Below the pieces are notes generated by a model. The model made no database searches and was not told where the DNA came from. It worked only from the letters and a program-made list of their open reading frames with translations. From assembly GCF_014199935.1 (NCBI RefSeq), contig NZ_JACHOP010000017.1, positions 45,301-109,300 on the forward strand: a stretch of 64,000 bases of DNA. Direction: 5' to 3'. Position numbers and translations under genes: made by a program. Within the stretch, counting starts at the first letter, position 1. Each line of letters begins with the position of its first letter. Below are positions 31,192 to 41,281 of this stretch, in pieces. This stretch comes from Methylorubrum rhodinum. Lineage in GTDB: Bacteria; Pseudomonadota; Alphaproteobacteria; Rhizobiales; Beijerinckiaceae.

Positions 31192-34100
31192 TGCCCACCC
31201 TGAACGCCATCCGCACCGCGACCATCCGCTACGTCTCCGAGGGCGCCGAGAAGGCCCGCTCGGATGCGGACGCCGTGGCGGCGTCGCAGGATCGGCTCGG
31301 GCAGGCGACCGAACAGACGGCCCAGCAGACGGAACAGGCCGCGCGTCGGCAGCTCTCGGCCGGTGCGGCGCTGGAAAAGCTTCGTCGCGAGGTCGATGAG
31401 ACCTACCGGACCCAGCAGCGCCTGGAGCGGGGCACCGCCACCCTGAACCGGGCCTATCAGCAGGGCATCATCGACGCCGCCACCTACGAGCGGACGATGG
31501 GGCAGCTGACCAACCGCTATTCCTCAATGGCGGCAGCGGCGGCGAACTCGACCACGGCGGTGCGCAGCGCCACGGCGGCCTGGCGCGAACTCGGCACCCA
31601 GGGGGCAGCGACCCTCGGCGGCCTGGAGACCGCTCGCGCCCGCGCCGAGGCGAACGCCGCGGCCAGCCGTCGGCTCGGCGGGCTCGGCGGTGCGGCTGCC
31701 AACGAGAACGCTGCCGGGCGTCGGCTGCGCTCGGACGAGGTCACCAACCTCGTGTATCAGGGCAGCGACATCGCTTCTCAGCTCGGATCCGGCTCGCCGC
31801 TCGGCATGATCGCGCTTCAGCAGGGGCCGCAGATCGCACAGGTGTTCGCCGGCCCCGGCGGCGCCAGCATCAAAGGCGCGCTCTCGCAGGCGGGCGATGC
31901 CGTCGGCGGGTTTGCCTCACGCATCGGCCTGCTCGGCGGCGCGATCGGCGGGGCAGCCACCGCGACCATCGCCGCTGTGGTGGCGCAACAGTCCTACGCC
32001 AGCACGCAGCTCGCCCTGGCTCGGTCGACTGCCGGCATCGGGCGCGCGTCGGGCATGACAGTGGGCGGCATCAATGCCCTGGCGCTGTCGTCGGCGGACG
32101 GCGCCGGGCTCTCGGTCCGCAGCGCTCGCGAGTTGCTGGGACAGTACGCCGGCACCGGCGGCATCCGTTCAGCGCTCGCCGGCTCGCTTCTCGGGACGGC
32201 GCGCGACTATGCGGCGACCACGGGCCAGGACCTGACGGAGGCGAACAAGGCGCTGGCCGCCGCCTTCGCCGATCCGACCCGCGGCGCGAAGACGCTGAAC
32301 GATCAGCTCGGCTTCCTGAACGCGACGACGCTCGAAACCATCAAGCGACTGGATGCGCAGGGGGATCGCCTCGGTGCCCAGCGGGCCCTCTTCGACGCCT
32401 ACAAGACAAGCCTGACCAGCGCGACGGAACTGACGAGCGGATGGGGCCATGCGCTGGAGAGCACCGGCAATCGGCTCTCGAATTTCTGGGACAAGGTCGG
32501 TCGCGCGGTTGATCGGGCGACGACGGGCGGGGACCTCGAAACGCGCTTGGCGACCGCGCGGCGTGCCCTGGCCGAGGCTGAGCGCGATAATGCCGGGAGC
32601 ACGAGCTACGTTCAGCAGCTCATCACCGGGCCGCGCATCGCCACGTTCAGGGGCGACGTGGAGCGCCTTGAGGCCGAGCAGAGGCGAATCGCGGATGACG
32701 CGGCCAAACGGCAGGCGGCCCAAGACTCCCTTCGAACCGCAGAGCAGCTGAAGACCCTCAACGAAGGTCTCAAGTCCGCACAGCTCGGCCTTCAGACCTC
32801 CGGCTACTCGCAGATCGCCGCGTCCGTCGCCCGGATCAATTCCGATTTCGACAAGCGCCTCGAGACGACCCCTTCGGATGGCCGCGCGATCTTGGAGCAG
32901 ACCCGGCAGGTGGAGCTGGATCGCCTTCGACAGGAGACGTACCGCTCCGAGGGGCGCTACTCGCGCAGCATCGGGCAGGTGCCCTCGGCCTACCGCGATT
33001 TCTATTACGACGCCGCGACCCGCTACGGCCTGGACCCGAACCTTCTGGCCGCACAGGGCTATCAGGAGAGCCGCTTCAACCCGAACGCGGTCTCGCCCGC
33101 CGGCGCGCAGGGCATCGCCCAGTTTATGCCCGGCACGGCGCGGCAGTACGGGCTGACCAACCCGCTCGATCCCGCCTCGGCGATCGATGCGCAGGCGCGG
33201 CTGATGCGCGATCTGCTGGCGCAGTTCGGCGGCAACGAGACGCTGGCGCTGATCGGCTACAACGCCGGTCCGCGCCGCGCGCAGCGTTTTCAGGAGTCAG
33301 GCGGTGATCTCTCGACGCTGCCGGCCGAAACGCGCGGCTATCTCAGGGACATTCTGACCCCACGGGCCAACACGCAGCAGACCCTTCAGGAAGAAGGCGA
33401 GCGAACCCGACAGCTTCAGCAGCAGCGCGACGAACTGCGACTGACCACCGAGGCGGGCGGGCGCGACACGGAAGGGCTGCGGGCCCGCACGGATGCGCTG
33501 CGTTCGATCACCGAGGCCCAGGGGCGCGGCATCACCGTGTCGCAGGCCCTCGCCTCGCAATACGCGCAGGAGGCCACGGAGCGACAGCGCATCATCTCGG
33601 CCGGCCGCTTCCTGGCCTTCTCCGACAACGACAACTTCGCGCGTGCGCAGCTCGGCCGCGACCGGCTCGATCAGCAGGCCTACGCCGCAGCCCGCCCCTT
33701 CGCCGGGACGCGCTACGAGCAGGCCGTGCTCGACCAGACGCGTGAGACCCTGCGCCTGACCGAGGCGAAGGACATGGCCAGCGGCGCGCTTACCGACTTC
33801 GCCACGCAGCTCAGCCACGGCGGTGATGCGCTTCAGGCGTTCTCCAACATCGCCTTGCGCATCGGCGACCGGCTGATTTCGTCGGGCATCGACAGCCTCG
33901 TCTCTGCGGGGTTCAGCGCGGGCGGCGGAGGCGGGATCGGCGGCTTCTTCTCCAGCCTGTTCGGCGGCGGCGGCGGCGCTTCAGACGGGCTGACGTTGGC
34001 GCTGGGCGGTGCGGACGACGTGTTCGGCGGCTTCGCGCGTGGCGGTTACACGGGCCACGGCGGCCGCTTCCAGCCCGCGGGCATCGTCCACCGCGGCGAG

Positions 34101-34376
34101 GTGGTGTGGAGCCAAGACGACGTCGCCCGCGTCGGCGGCGTCGCCGTGGCGGAAGCAATGCGACGCGGCCTGCCGGGGTACGCCTCGGGCGGCCCGGTCG
34201 GGTGGGCCAAGCCGAGCGCCGGCATGGGCGGCGGCATCGGCACGATCGACGCGCGCACCACCATCAACGCGCCCGGCGCCGACGCGCAGGCCGTGGCCGA
34301 CCTGAAGGCCTACGTCGATGCGCGGGACCGGGCGCTGCCGCAGCGCATCCGCGAACTCCAGAAGCGCGCCGGGTAA
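31191..34376 (+). CDS. tape measure protein with lytic transglycosylase domain
   Basis: A 1,061-residue protein. It has an N-terminal coiled-coil part, hydrophobic segments near residues 230-270, and a lytic transglycosylase domain (about 600-720: YRDFYYDAATRYGLDPNLLA, QESRFNPNAVSPAGAQGIAQ, NAGPRRAQRF) with catalytic Glu626. It ends in a Gly-rich tail with FARGGYTGHGGRF. It sets tail length and its SLT domain probably opens peptidoglycan at infection. TGATG start overlaps the chaperone extension. Confidence 0.95.
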   Translation: MPTLNAIRTATIRYVSEGAEKARSDADAVAASQDRLGQATEQTAQQTEQAARRQLSAGAALEKLRREVDETYRTQQRLERGTATLNRAYQQGIIDAATYERTMGQLTNRYSSMAAAAANSTTAVRSATAAWRELGTQGAATLGGLETARARAEANAAASRRLGGLGGAAANENAAGRRLRSDEVTNLVYQGSDIASQLGSGSPLGMIALQQGPQIAQVFAGPGGASIKGALSQAGDAVGGFASRIGLLGGAIGGAATATIAAVVAQQSYASTQLALARSTAGIGRASGMTVGGINALALSSADGAGLSVRSARELLGQYAGTGGIRSALAGSLLGTARDYAATTGQDLTEANKALAAAFADPTRGAKTLNDQLGFLNATTLETIKRLDAQGDRLGAQRALFDAYKTSLTSATELTSGWGHALESTGNRLSNFWDKVGRAVDRATTGGDLETRLATARRALAEAERDNAGSTSYVQQLITGPRIATFRGDVERLEAEQRRIADDAAKRQAAQDSLRTAEQLKTLNEGLKSAQLGLQTSGYSQIAASVARINSDFDKRLETTPSDGRAILEQTRQVELDRLRQETYRSEGRYSRSIGQVPSAYRDFYYDAATRYGLDPNLLAAQGYQESRFNPNAVSPAGAQGIAQFMPGTARQYGLTNPLDPASAIDAQARLMRDLLAQFGGNETLALIGYNAGPRRAQRFQESGGDLSTLPAETRGYLRDILTPRANTQQTLQEEGERTRQLQQQRDELRLTTEAGGRDTEGLRARTDALRSITEAQGRGITVSQALASQYAQEATERQRIISAGRFLAFSDNDNFARAQLGRDRLDQQAYAAARPFAGTRYEQAVLDQTRETLRLTEAKDMASGALTDFATQLSHGGDALQAFSNIALRIGDRLISSGIDSLVSAGFSAGGGGGIGGFFSSLFGGGGGASDGLTLALGGADDVFGGFARGGYTGHGGRFQPAGIVHRGEVVWSQDDVARVGGVAVAEAMRRGLPGYASGGPVGWAKPSAGMGGGIGTIDARTTINAPGADAQAVADLKAYVDARDRALPQRIRELQKRAG

Positions 34377-34379
34377 CCG

Positions 34380-34961
34380 ATGCCCTTCCTCACCGCCACG
34401 CAGGCGGCGGTCGCGGCCGGACGCACGGTCCGCCTCGCCGTCCTCGCCTACTTCGACTTCGCCGACGGGCCGGGCCGGTATTGGCTTTACGGGGCCGGGC
34501 CGCTGGTGACCGGCGACGGACAGACCTGGGACGGCACGGGCACGCTGGCGCAGATCGACGGCCTCGACGTGCCGGTCGGGACGACGGCGCCGAAGGCGAC
34601 CTTCACGATGTCGGGCGTCTCGGCCCGCATCGCGGCGCTCGCCCGCTCGCAATCGGCCAACGTCCGCGGGCGCGACGTCCGCGTGCTCGTCCAGTTCTAC
34701 GTCGAGGCGACCGGCGGCGCGATCGTGCGGCTCGACGATCCGATCGAGGTCTGGTCAGGCGAGATGGACGTGATGAGCTACGACGCGCTCGGCAACGGCC
34801 AGTTTTCGGTGAGCGTGTCGGCCGAGGGGCCGTGGACCGCGCGCAACAAGCCGCCGTTCGGATTCCTTACGGACACCGATCAGCAGGCGCGCTTTCCCGG
34901 CGACCGCGGGCTCGAGCTCGTGGCGAGCCTGCCCGGCAAGGCGATCAACTGGCCGGTGTGA
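34380..34961 (+). CDS. tail tip protein (DUF2163-like)
   Basis: A 193-residue beta-rich protein (RLAVLAYFDFADGPGRYWLY; VRVLVQFYVEATGGAIVRLD) of the type that follows the tape measure in GTA-like and Rhizobiales siphophages. It probably belongs to the distal tail or baseplate ring. Confidence 0.65.
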   Translation: MPFLTATQAAVAAGRTVRLAVLAYFDFADGPGRYWLYGAGPLVTGDGQTWDGTGTLAQIDGLDVPVGTTAPKATFTMSGVSARIAALARSQSANVRGRDVRVLVQFYVEATGGAIVRLDDPIEVWSGEMDVMSYDALGNGQFSVSVSAEGPWTARNKPPFGFLTDTDQQARFPGDRGLELVASLPGKAINWPV

Positions 34962-35094
34962 TCCGATGCACGACGCTCTCCACCACGATCCTGCTCCGCG
35001 GGCGATGTCTTATGGCCAGGGCCCCGTCGGCAGCCCGCGCCCGCGCATTCGCCCCGAGAACGGGCATCTCCTGCCGCACGAGGGGGAGCGGCCG

Positions 35095-35493
35095 ATGAAC
35101 CTCGACCGTCGCGCCCGGCTTCGCACCTTCCTCGCGGAGGGCGCCCGCCTGCCCTTCGTCTGGGGCGAGCGCGACTGCGCACTGTGGGCCTGCGACTGGA
35201 TCAAGGCCGAGCGCGGCGTCGATCCGGCCGAGGCGCTACGCGGCACCTACCGGAGCGATCGCGCCTGCGCGCGGCTGCTGCGCGCCATGGGCGGGCTTCC
35301 GGCGCTCGCCGCAGACCTCGCGGCACGGGCCGGCATCCTTGAGACCGACACCCCGGAGGCCGGCGACGTGGGCGTGATCGAACTGCCGATCGGAACGTAT
35401 CTCGCCCTCTCGACCGGCGCGGGCTGGGCGATCAAGGCCGCGGATGGGATCGTGGTTTCGCCGGCCCGTCCGACGAAGGTCTGGGCGATCTGA
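35095..35493 (+). CDS. NlpC/P60-like tail protein (DUF6950)
   Basis: A 132-residue protein with LPFVWGERDCALWACDWIKA, the first motif of DUF6950/NlpC-P60-like tail peptidases with the catalytic-type Cys in RDC. The His expected later is not obvious, so activity is uncertain. AGGGGGAG lies seven bases before the chosen ATG; an ATG 129 bases upstream would add a low-complexity leader. The equivalent position in GTAs is the tail peptidase. Confidence 0.75.
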   Translation: MNLDRRARLRTFLAEGARLPFVWGERDCALWACDWIKAERGVDPAEALRGTYRSDRACARLLRAMGGLPALAADLAARAGILETDTPEAGDVGVIELPIGTYLALSTGAGWAIKAADGIVVSPARPTKVWAI

Positions 35494-37298
35494 TGGCCGA
35501 GACCATCGGCTTTGCCATCGTCAGCGCGCTCGCGACGGCCACGGGGACGGCGATCACCGTCTCCGCGACGACGGCCAGCGTGATCGGGTCGCTGGCGATC
35601 ACCACCGCCTCGGTCGGCGCGAACCTGCTGATCTCGTCGCTGAACCAGCCGAAGCCGCGCAACGAGACCCAGCAGAGCGTCCTGAACCAAGCCATCGGGC
35701 CGCGGGTCGGGGTCTACGGCCGCACCATCGTCGGCGGCTCCCGTTTTCTGTTCGAGACGCGCAACGGCGCCCTGATGCAGGGCATCGTCCTCGCCGCCCA
35801 TGGGATCGACGCGATCGAAAAATACCTGATCGGCGACCGCTACGCGCAGGTCGTGCAGATCAGCACCGACGGCGACGGGCGCTGGCAGGTCACCGATTTC
35901 CCGCAGATCAACGTCGTCTCCTACGAGAACCATCTCGGCGCCGACGGCCAAGCGGCCTCGCCCTACCTGCTGGGGCAGTTCCCCGGCATCTGGACATCCG
36001 AGCACCGCCTGCGCGGCCTCGCCTACGTCGCCGTTCAGTTCCTTGGCGTGAAGCGCGAGGAGCAACAGCTCGTCTATCCCCAGAGCTACGCCACGCCGCT
36101 GCGCTTCCTGATCCGCGGAAAGAAGGTCTGGGACCCGACCAATCCGGCGCACAACCCCGACGACAAGAGCACCTTCGGCTTCAGCGAAATCGCGGCCGAC
36201 TGCATCCTCGACTATCTGCTGAGCGCCGACGGGGCGCGCTTCCGCCGGTCCAAGATCGACATCGCCTCGTTCCAGGACGCGCACAACCTCCACGCCGAGA
36301 CCGTCGCGCGCAAGGACGGCTCGACCGAGTTCCGCTATCGGCTCTCGGGCACCTACCGCTTCGACGAGGCGCCCAAGGACGTGCTGACGCGGATGCTGGC
36401 GACCTGCGACGGGCGGCTCGTGCGGGGCCCGACCGGGCTCATCGGCCTGCGCGGCGGGCGCTACATCGCGCCGACGGTCACGATCGCCACGCGCAGCATC
36501 GTCCGCGCGAGCCTCGCCCAGGGCAACGACCGGCTCGACACCTACAACCGGCTCAAAGTGTCCTACTCGGACCCAGACGCCTACTACCAGCCGACCGAGC
36601 TGCAGGCGCGGCAGGACACGGCGAGTCAAGCGCAGATCGGCGTGGTGGATGAGGCGATTGATCTCGCCATGGTGCCGTCATGGACGCAGGCGGCCCGGCT
36701 CGCGAAGATCAAATACGCCAGGGATCACCCGGCGTGGAAAGGCACGCTCGCCACCGACCTGTCGGCGCTCAACGCGATGGGCGAGGACACGGTCAGGATC
36801 ACCTACGACCCGTTGGGCGAGGTCGATCCGGGGCCGATGATGGACACCGTTGCCGAGTTGCCCGCCTTCGGTCTGCGCGCCGATATGTCGGGCTGTGATC
36901 TCTCGTTCTCGGCGATCGATTCCGCCGCCTACGCGTGGAACCCCGCGACCGAAGAGCCGCCTCGGCCCGCGCTCCCGACCTACGTCCCGCCGATCAACGA
37001 CGTGCCGATCCCGAGCGGCGTCAACGTCTCGCAAAGCCTGCGCAGCGGGCAGGCCTACGCGGTCCTGGCCTGGAACGCCTCGCCACGCCCGGACACGACC
37101 CCGCAGCCGCAGTACCGCAACAACACGGGCGACGACGGCGACTATGTCGGAATGACCATTCGCAGCGACGGCCAGAGCGCCGAGGCCGGGCCGCTGACCA
37201 ACGGCCAGACCTATCGGTTCCGCGTCCGCTTCGTGGCGGGCGGCACGCCGAGCGCATGGTCGAACGCGGTCACCCTCCTGATCGACACGACGCCGTAG
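35493..37298 (+). CDS. central tail tip/host-specificity protein (J-like)
   Basis: A 601-residue protein. A hydrophobic N-terminus (residues 8-50) is followed by the tip-attachment signature (QSVLNQAIGPRVGVYGRTIV), the ring domains, and a C-terminal fibronectin-III-like domain (GQTYRFRVRFVAGGTPSAWS). It should form the base of the tail fibre and contact the receptor. Confidence 0.85.
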   Translation: MAETIGFAIVSALATATGTAITVSATTASVIGSLAITTASVGANLLISSLNQPKPRNETQQSVLNQAIGPRVGVYGRTIVGGSRFLFETRNGALMQGIVLAAHGIDAIEKYLIGDRYAQVVQISTDGDGRWQVTDFPQINVVSYENHLGADGQAASPYLLGQFPGIWTSEHRLRGLAYVAVQFLGVKREEQQLVYPQSYATPLRFLIRGKKVWDPTNPAHNPDDKSTFGFSEIAADCILDYLLSADGARFRRSKIDIASFQDAHNLHAETVARKDGSTEFRYRLSGTYRFDEAPKDVLTRMLATCDGRLVRGPTGLIGLRGGRYIAPTVTIATRSIVRASLAQGNDRLDTYNRLKVSYSDPDAYYQPTELQARQDTASQAQIGVVDEAIDLAMVPSWTQAARLAKIKYARDHPAWKGTLATDLSALNAMGEDTVRITYDPLGEVDPGPMMDTVAELPAFGLRADMSGCDLSFSAIDSAAYAWNPATEEPPRPALPTYVPPINDVPIPSGVNVSQSLRSGQAYAVLAWNASPRPDTTPQPQYRNNTGDDGDYVGMTIRSDGQSAEAGPLTNGQTYRFRVRFVAGGTPSAWSNAVTLLIDTTP

Positions 37299-37305
37299 GT
37301 GCAAG

Positions 37306-37902
37306 ATGGCTGATCTGCGTGCGTCGCTCACGCTCCTGCGCCGGTCCGAGGCGTGGTGGATCGAGAACGCCTTCGCGATGAGCGGGGTCTCGGCGACCGG
37401 ACAGGAGCAAACGGTTCAGGCGCCGAGCGGGCGCTGGCGCGGGCGCACCACCTTCGCCGTCAACACGCCGGAAGAGGTCCTGTCGTTGCGCGGCTTCCTG
37501 TTCTCGCTCGACGGTGCTGCGAACCCCTTCCTGATCGGTCCGAAGGATCTCGCGGGGCGCCCGACCGTCGCCTACACCCTGGCCGCCGCCGCAGCGGCGG
37601 GCGACACCCAGATCACGCTCCGGCGCACCGTGGCCGATGTGCTGGTCCGCGGTCCCTATTTCGCGCTCGGCGAGCGCATGCACGCGATTTCCCGGCTTCC
37701 GGCGGTCGATGCCGGCGACCCCGGCGATGTCTTGGTCGAGATCCGCCCCTGGCTCAGGCAGGCCCACAGCGTCGGCCAGGCCGTCAACTTCGCCTCGCCC
37801 CGCCTGCGCATGAAGCTCGTCCCCGCCTCGGCCTCCGCCGCGATCGAGCGCATCGCCCGATCCGAGAGCGAAGTCCCGCTGGAGTTCGTCGAGGCCTTCT
37901 GA
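37306..37902 (+). CDS. tail protein downstream of J-like protein
   Basis: A 198-residue beta-rich protein (WIENAFAMSGVSATGQEQTV; NPFLIGPKDLAGRPTVAYTL) likely attached to the tail tip. It follows the J-like gene by seven bases. No defined family recognised. Confidence 0.6.
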   Translation: MADLRASLTLLRRSEAWWIENAFAMSGVSATGQEQTVQAPSGRWRGRTTFAVNTPEEVLSLRGFLFSLDGAANPFLIGPKDLAGRPTVAYTLAAAAAAGDTQITLRRTVADVLVRGPYFALGERMHAISRLPAVDAGDPGDVLVEIRPWLRQAHSVGQAVNFASPRLRMKLVPASASAAIERIARSESEVPLEFVEAF

Positions 37903-37937
37903 GCCCTCGCACCGCTCCGCCCAACCCGGACACCTGC

Positions 37938-38381
37938 ATGGCCACCACCGTTCAACCGGGCTCTCCAGTCCTGGGCGATATCGACAAGCTGGTCTGGCGC
38001 GACACGAACCGGCCGCGCCCGATCTGGGCGTTCGGGCTGAATCTCGCCGGCTCGACGTTGGTGCTGCGCGTCTCTTGGTGGGGCGGTGGATTCGCGACCT
38101 CGTCGGACCCGGACGATCCGAACGTCACCCTCTACGGAGGGCTCGATCTCATCCGCCTGTCGGACATCGACCCGGACGCCGCGGTACCCGCCGATGCCGC
38201 CGGCGATCCTCTCTACCGCGACACGGTGTGCTGGAGCTTCAGCCCCGCTGCCGCCGCGCTGATCCCCCTCGGGCGCATCGCCGCCTACCGCCTGCGTCGC
38301 GAGATGCGCGACCTCGACGTCGACGAGGTCGGGGAGATGCGCCTGTACCGCGAAGGCTTCCTGATCGGACGGAGTGCTTGA
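37938..38381 (+). CDS. hypothetical tail-tip protein
   Basis: A 147-residue protein (MATTVQPGSPVLGDIDKLVW...) of beta-rich composition ending one base before the tailspike start. Its position before the spike suggests a spike adaptor. A related unit, RPRPIWAFGLNLAGSTLVLR, may be a BppU-type N-terminal domain. Confidence 0.6.
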   Translation: MATTVQPGSPVLGDIDKLVWRDTNRPRPIWAFGLNLAGSTLVLRVSWWGGGFATSSDPDDPNVTLYGGLDLIRLSDIDPDAAVPADAAGDPLYRDTVCWSFSPAAAALIPLGRIAAYRLRREMRDLDVDEVGEMRLYREGFLIGRSA

Positions 38382-38382
38382 G

Positions 38383-41259
38383 ATGTCTGCTGGTCTCGAC
38401 CGAACCCGAGCGCTGATCGACATCGTCGAAGGGGCGCAAGGCGTCTCCGGCCCGGTCAATCCCGGAACCCTATCCGCCAAGGCTCTCGCCGAAGCGGCCG
38501 CCGCCCAGGCCCAGCAGAGAGCGACGGACGCCGCGACCGCGCGGGATCAGGCGCAGAACGCCGTGGGCTACGGTCGCTTCGTGGCTGACACGCAAGCCCA
38601 GCTCGCGGGCGCCGACGCGCTCGCCCGGCCGGACGGTGCGATCGCCGAGGTCATCAACGATCCCGGTGCGGTGACGTCGACCACGGGCAACGGCACCTAC
38701 GTCAAGAGCGGGGCGCCGGGGGCGGGCAGCTTCGCGAAGCGGAACGATCTTACGCTGCCGCTTCTGGACAAGGCGCTTGCCCTCCGCCAGATCGCAGGCC
38801 CCGCGACGCGGGCGCTCGCCCTGGTGGCGGGCATCACCGCAGGTGTCACGAGCTTCACGACGCAGGGCTATGCCAAGCCCGACGACGGCGGCGGCGCCTT
38901 CTATGTCGAGGAAGCGCCGACCTATGTCGCGACCGCCCTCGACATTTCCTTCGGCGGTCGCAAGTTCCGGAACGCCTCGTTCATCCTGACGCCGCAAATG
39001 GTCGGCGCCGCCGCCGATGGCGTCACCAACGATCGGAATGCTCTTTCCACGATTTCGACGTTCGGGCGGCCGGTCAAGCTCGTCGGCCGCTACAAGATCG
39101 ACAGCACGTTTTCCTTCGCGGCGGGCTCGTACATCTTCGCCGAGCCGGGCCAGGGCGTTCTCGTGGCGGGCGCGTCCGGCGCCATCATCAACAGCAACGC
39201 CCGCAGCAACATTACCGTCAAGGGCGTGTGGTTCGAAGGCCGGTTAGACGCGCCAGACACCGCGGGCCTCGTACAGTTCGCCAACGGGGCGTTCGTCAGG
39301 CTCGAAGAGTGTCGGTTCTACGATCACAGGTCGTTCGGACCATCGTTCGTCAACATGCGGGACTCGGGCTGGCACCGCTGTATCGTCCGCAACACGGGCT
39401 TCCACAGCAACGTCAACTTGGTCGCGTCGGGATCGCTGTTCCTGCCGTCCAACAACGGCCTGCCGCCCGAGATGCAGAACCCCGACGGTTGGCGTCTCGT
39501 CAACCGCAACAACTACTGCACCCACTGCGACTTCGAGGAGGCGTACGGTATCCACGTCGCCTACCAGACCGCCTTCACTGGCGATCACAACAGGCTCTAC
39601 GGACGCGGCGACCACCCGCCGGCCTGGGGCATCACGCACTGCTCGTATTCGAGCTTCTGCCACAACGACGTGAGCAGCGGCCCGCTCGGCGGCGCCGCGT
39701 TCGACATCCTCGTCGGCTACCACCTCAAGGTCAACGACAACACTTGCTGGCAGTGCGGCGGCGCCGGCATCCTGTTCGCCAACATCACCGACTCGGAGGC
39801 GTGCAACAACCTCTGCATCGACAATTGGGCCAGCCGCGACGTCGATCCGGTGCAGTTCCCTGGCAACGGCCCGAGCCTGCACCGCGGCGGCATCGTGCTC
39901 GATTGCGACACGACCAAGCTCAACCCGACCGTGGCGCGTATCCTGCTCTCCGGCAACATCTGCAAGAACACGCAGCCGGCCGCGACGCAGCAGAACGGCC
40001 TTCAGATCCGTAATCCGGCAACGATGGACTTCGCCTCCATCAACATCGACGGTTCGAACCAGTTCAGCGGGAACGCGAAGGAAGACATCACCCCGCCGTA
40101 TTGGTACACGGGCCTCAAGGCGCGATCGAACCGCGCCTATGTCGCCCCGGCCTATGCCGCGGCGGGCGCGACCGACTTCGATCCGGCCCGTGCCGGTCTT
40201 CGCGAGATTGCCGAACAGGTCGCCTACCTAAAGACGCTGTTCGCGGCGCAGGGCGCCGTCGGCGAAGTGCCGTTCCCGTTACCCAGCGCGACGCTGGATA
40301 TGGATTTCGCCCGCGGCCAGTACCTCGGCAAGCAGACGAGCGACCTGACCGTCGCCCGCACTTCCACCGCAACGGGACTGTTGCCGAAGGATGTGAGCGC
40401 CGAGAGCTTCATGAGCTTTGCTGCCAACACCCTGCCGCTCGTGCCCGGCCGCGGTGCCGTCATCATGCCGGCTCGGACGCAGTACCTCGCCAACCCGGCC
40501 GCGCCCGCCACGCAGACGGTCACGCTCGCCGCGGGCACCTATACCTGCTGGTGCATCGGCACCGGGTGGCTCGCGCTGAGCCAGGGGACCGGCGTGGCGA
40601 CAGAGGTCGGCGGCGGCGTGATCGTCCGACCCGGCACGCCGCAGACCCTGACGGTCACGACCGCCGGCACCTTCACGGCGGCGGTCAACGGGTTGCTGCG
40701 GTTCGTCCAGATCGAGAACACCGCCGAGCCGAGCGTGTTCATCCCGACGACCGGTGCCTCGGCCGGGACGGCCGCATCGCTGGGCGGAACGGCCTTCACC
40801 GACATCTTCGGCAGCGTGACGACCGGCACGTTCTATGCGGACGTGATCCCAACCGCGCCCGTTCCGGCAGCAGCTACGCAATTCCTCTTCGGACTTTGCG
40901 ACGGCACGGCCACCAACCGCATCGTAGCGTTTCGTCAGTCCAACGGTGAGGTCCAGTTCCGTCACACATCGGCTGGAACCACCACTGCGCTCGGATCGAA
41001 TCTCGTGGTGCAGCCAGGACAGTCGTGTCGGATAGCGCTGAGCTTCGGCGTGGGCGCGAGCTCGTTCCGCAACGTCATCAACGGCAATATCGCTTACTTT
41101 GCGAGCCCGACCGCCGCGCCGGTCGGCCTCACCACGTTGAGGCTCGGCGTCAACGAGGCAGCGACGGGCCAGCAAGGTGCCCTGATCCTGCGCCGGATCG
41201 CCTTCATCCCGAGCGTGATCCCCGAGCACATCGCGCGGTCCTACGCGGCGGCGCCTTGA
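38383..41259 (+). CDS. tailspike with pectate-lyase-type beta-helix
   Basis: A 958-residue protein with an adaptor-type N-terminus, coiled stretch (AAAAQAQQRATDAATARDQA), and from about residue 165 a right-handed beta-helix (GAAADGVTNDRNALSTIS, ITVKGVWFEGR, VRLEECRFYD, NNYCTHCDFEE repeats), the fold of spikes that bind or cleave polysaccharide. The C-terminal 330 residues form a lectin-like/trimerisation part. Probably the receptor-binding spike of the phage. ATG chosen over GTG nine bases earlier. Confidence 0.9.
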   Translation: MSAGLDRTRALIDIVEGAQGVSGPVNPGTLSAKALAEAAAAQAQQRATDAATARDQAQNAVGYGRFVADTQAQLAGADALARPDGAIAEVINDPGAVTSTTGNGTYVKSGAPGAGSFAKRNDLTLPLLDKALALRQIAGPATRALALVAGITAGVTSFTTQGYAKPDDGGGAFYVEEAPTYVATALDISFGGRKFRNASFILTPQMVGAAADGVTNDRNALSTISTFGRPVKLVGRYKIDSTFSFAAGSYIFAEPGQGVLVAGASGAIINSNARSNITVKGVWFEGRLDAPDTAGLVQFANGAFVRLEECRFYDHRSFGPSFVNMRDSGWHRCIVRNTGFHSNVNLVASGSLFLPSNNGLPPEMQNPDGWRLVNRNNYCTHCDFEEAYGIHVAYQTAFTGDHNRLYGRGDHPPAWGITHCSYSSFCHNDVSSGPLGGAAFDILVGYHLKVNDNTCWQCGGAGILFANITDSEACNNLCIDNWASRDVDPVQFPGNGPSLHRGGIVLDCDTTKLNPTVARILLSGNICKNTQPAATQQNGLQIRNPATMDFASINIDGSNQFSGNAKEDITPPYWYTGLKARSNRAYVAPAYAAAGATDFDPARAGLREIAEQVAYLKTLFAAQGAVGEVPFPLPSATLDMDFARGQYLGKQTSDLTVARTSTATGLLPKDVSAESFMSFAANTLPLVPGRGAVIMPARTQYLANPAAPATQTVTLAAGTYTCWCIGTGWLALSQGTGVATEVGGGVIVRPGTPQTLTVTTAGTFTAAVNGLLRFVQIENTAEPSVFIPTTGASAGTAASLGGTAFTDIFGSVTTGTFYADVIPTAPVPAAATQFLFGLCDGTATNRIVAFRQSNGEVQFRHTSAGTTTALGSNLVVQPGQSCRIALSFGVGASSFRNVINGNIAYFASPTAAPVGLTTLRLGVNEAATGQQGALILRRIAFIPSVIPEHIARSYAAAP

Positions 41260-41281
41260 CGTTACACAATTGCGGCGGACC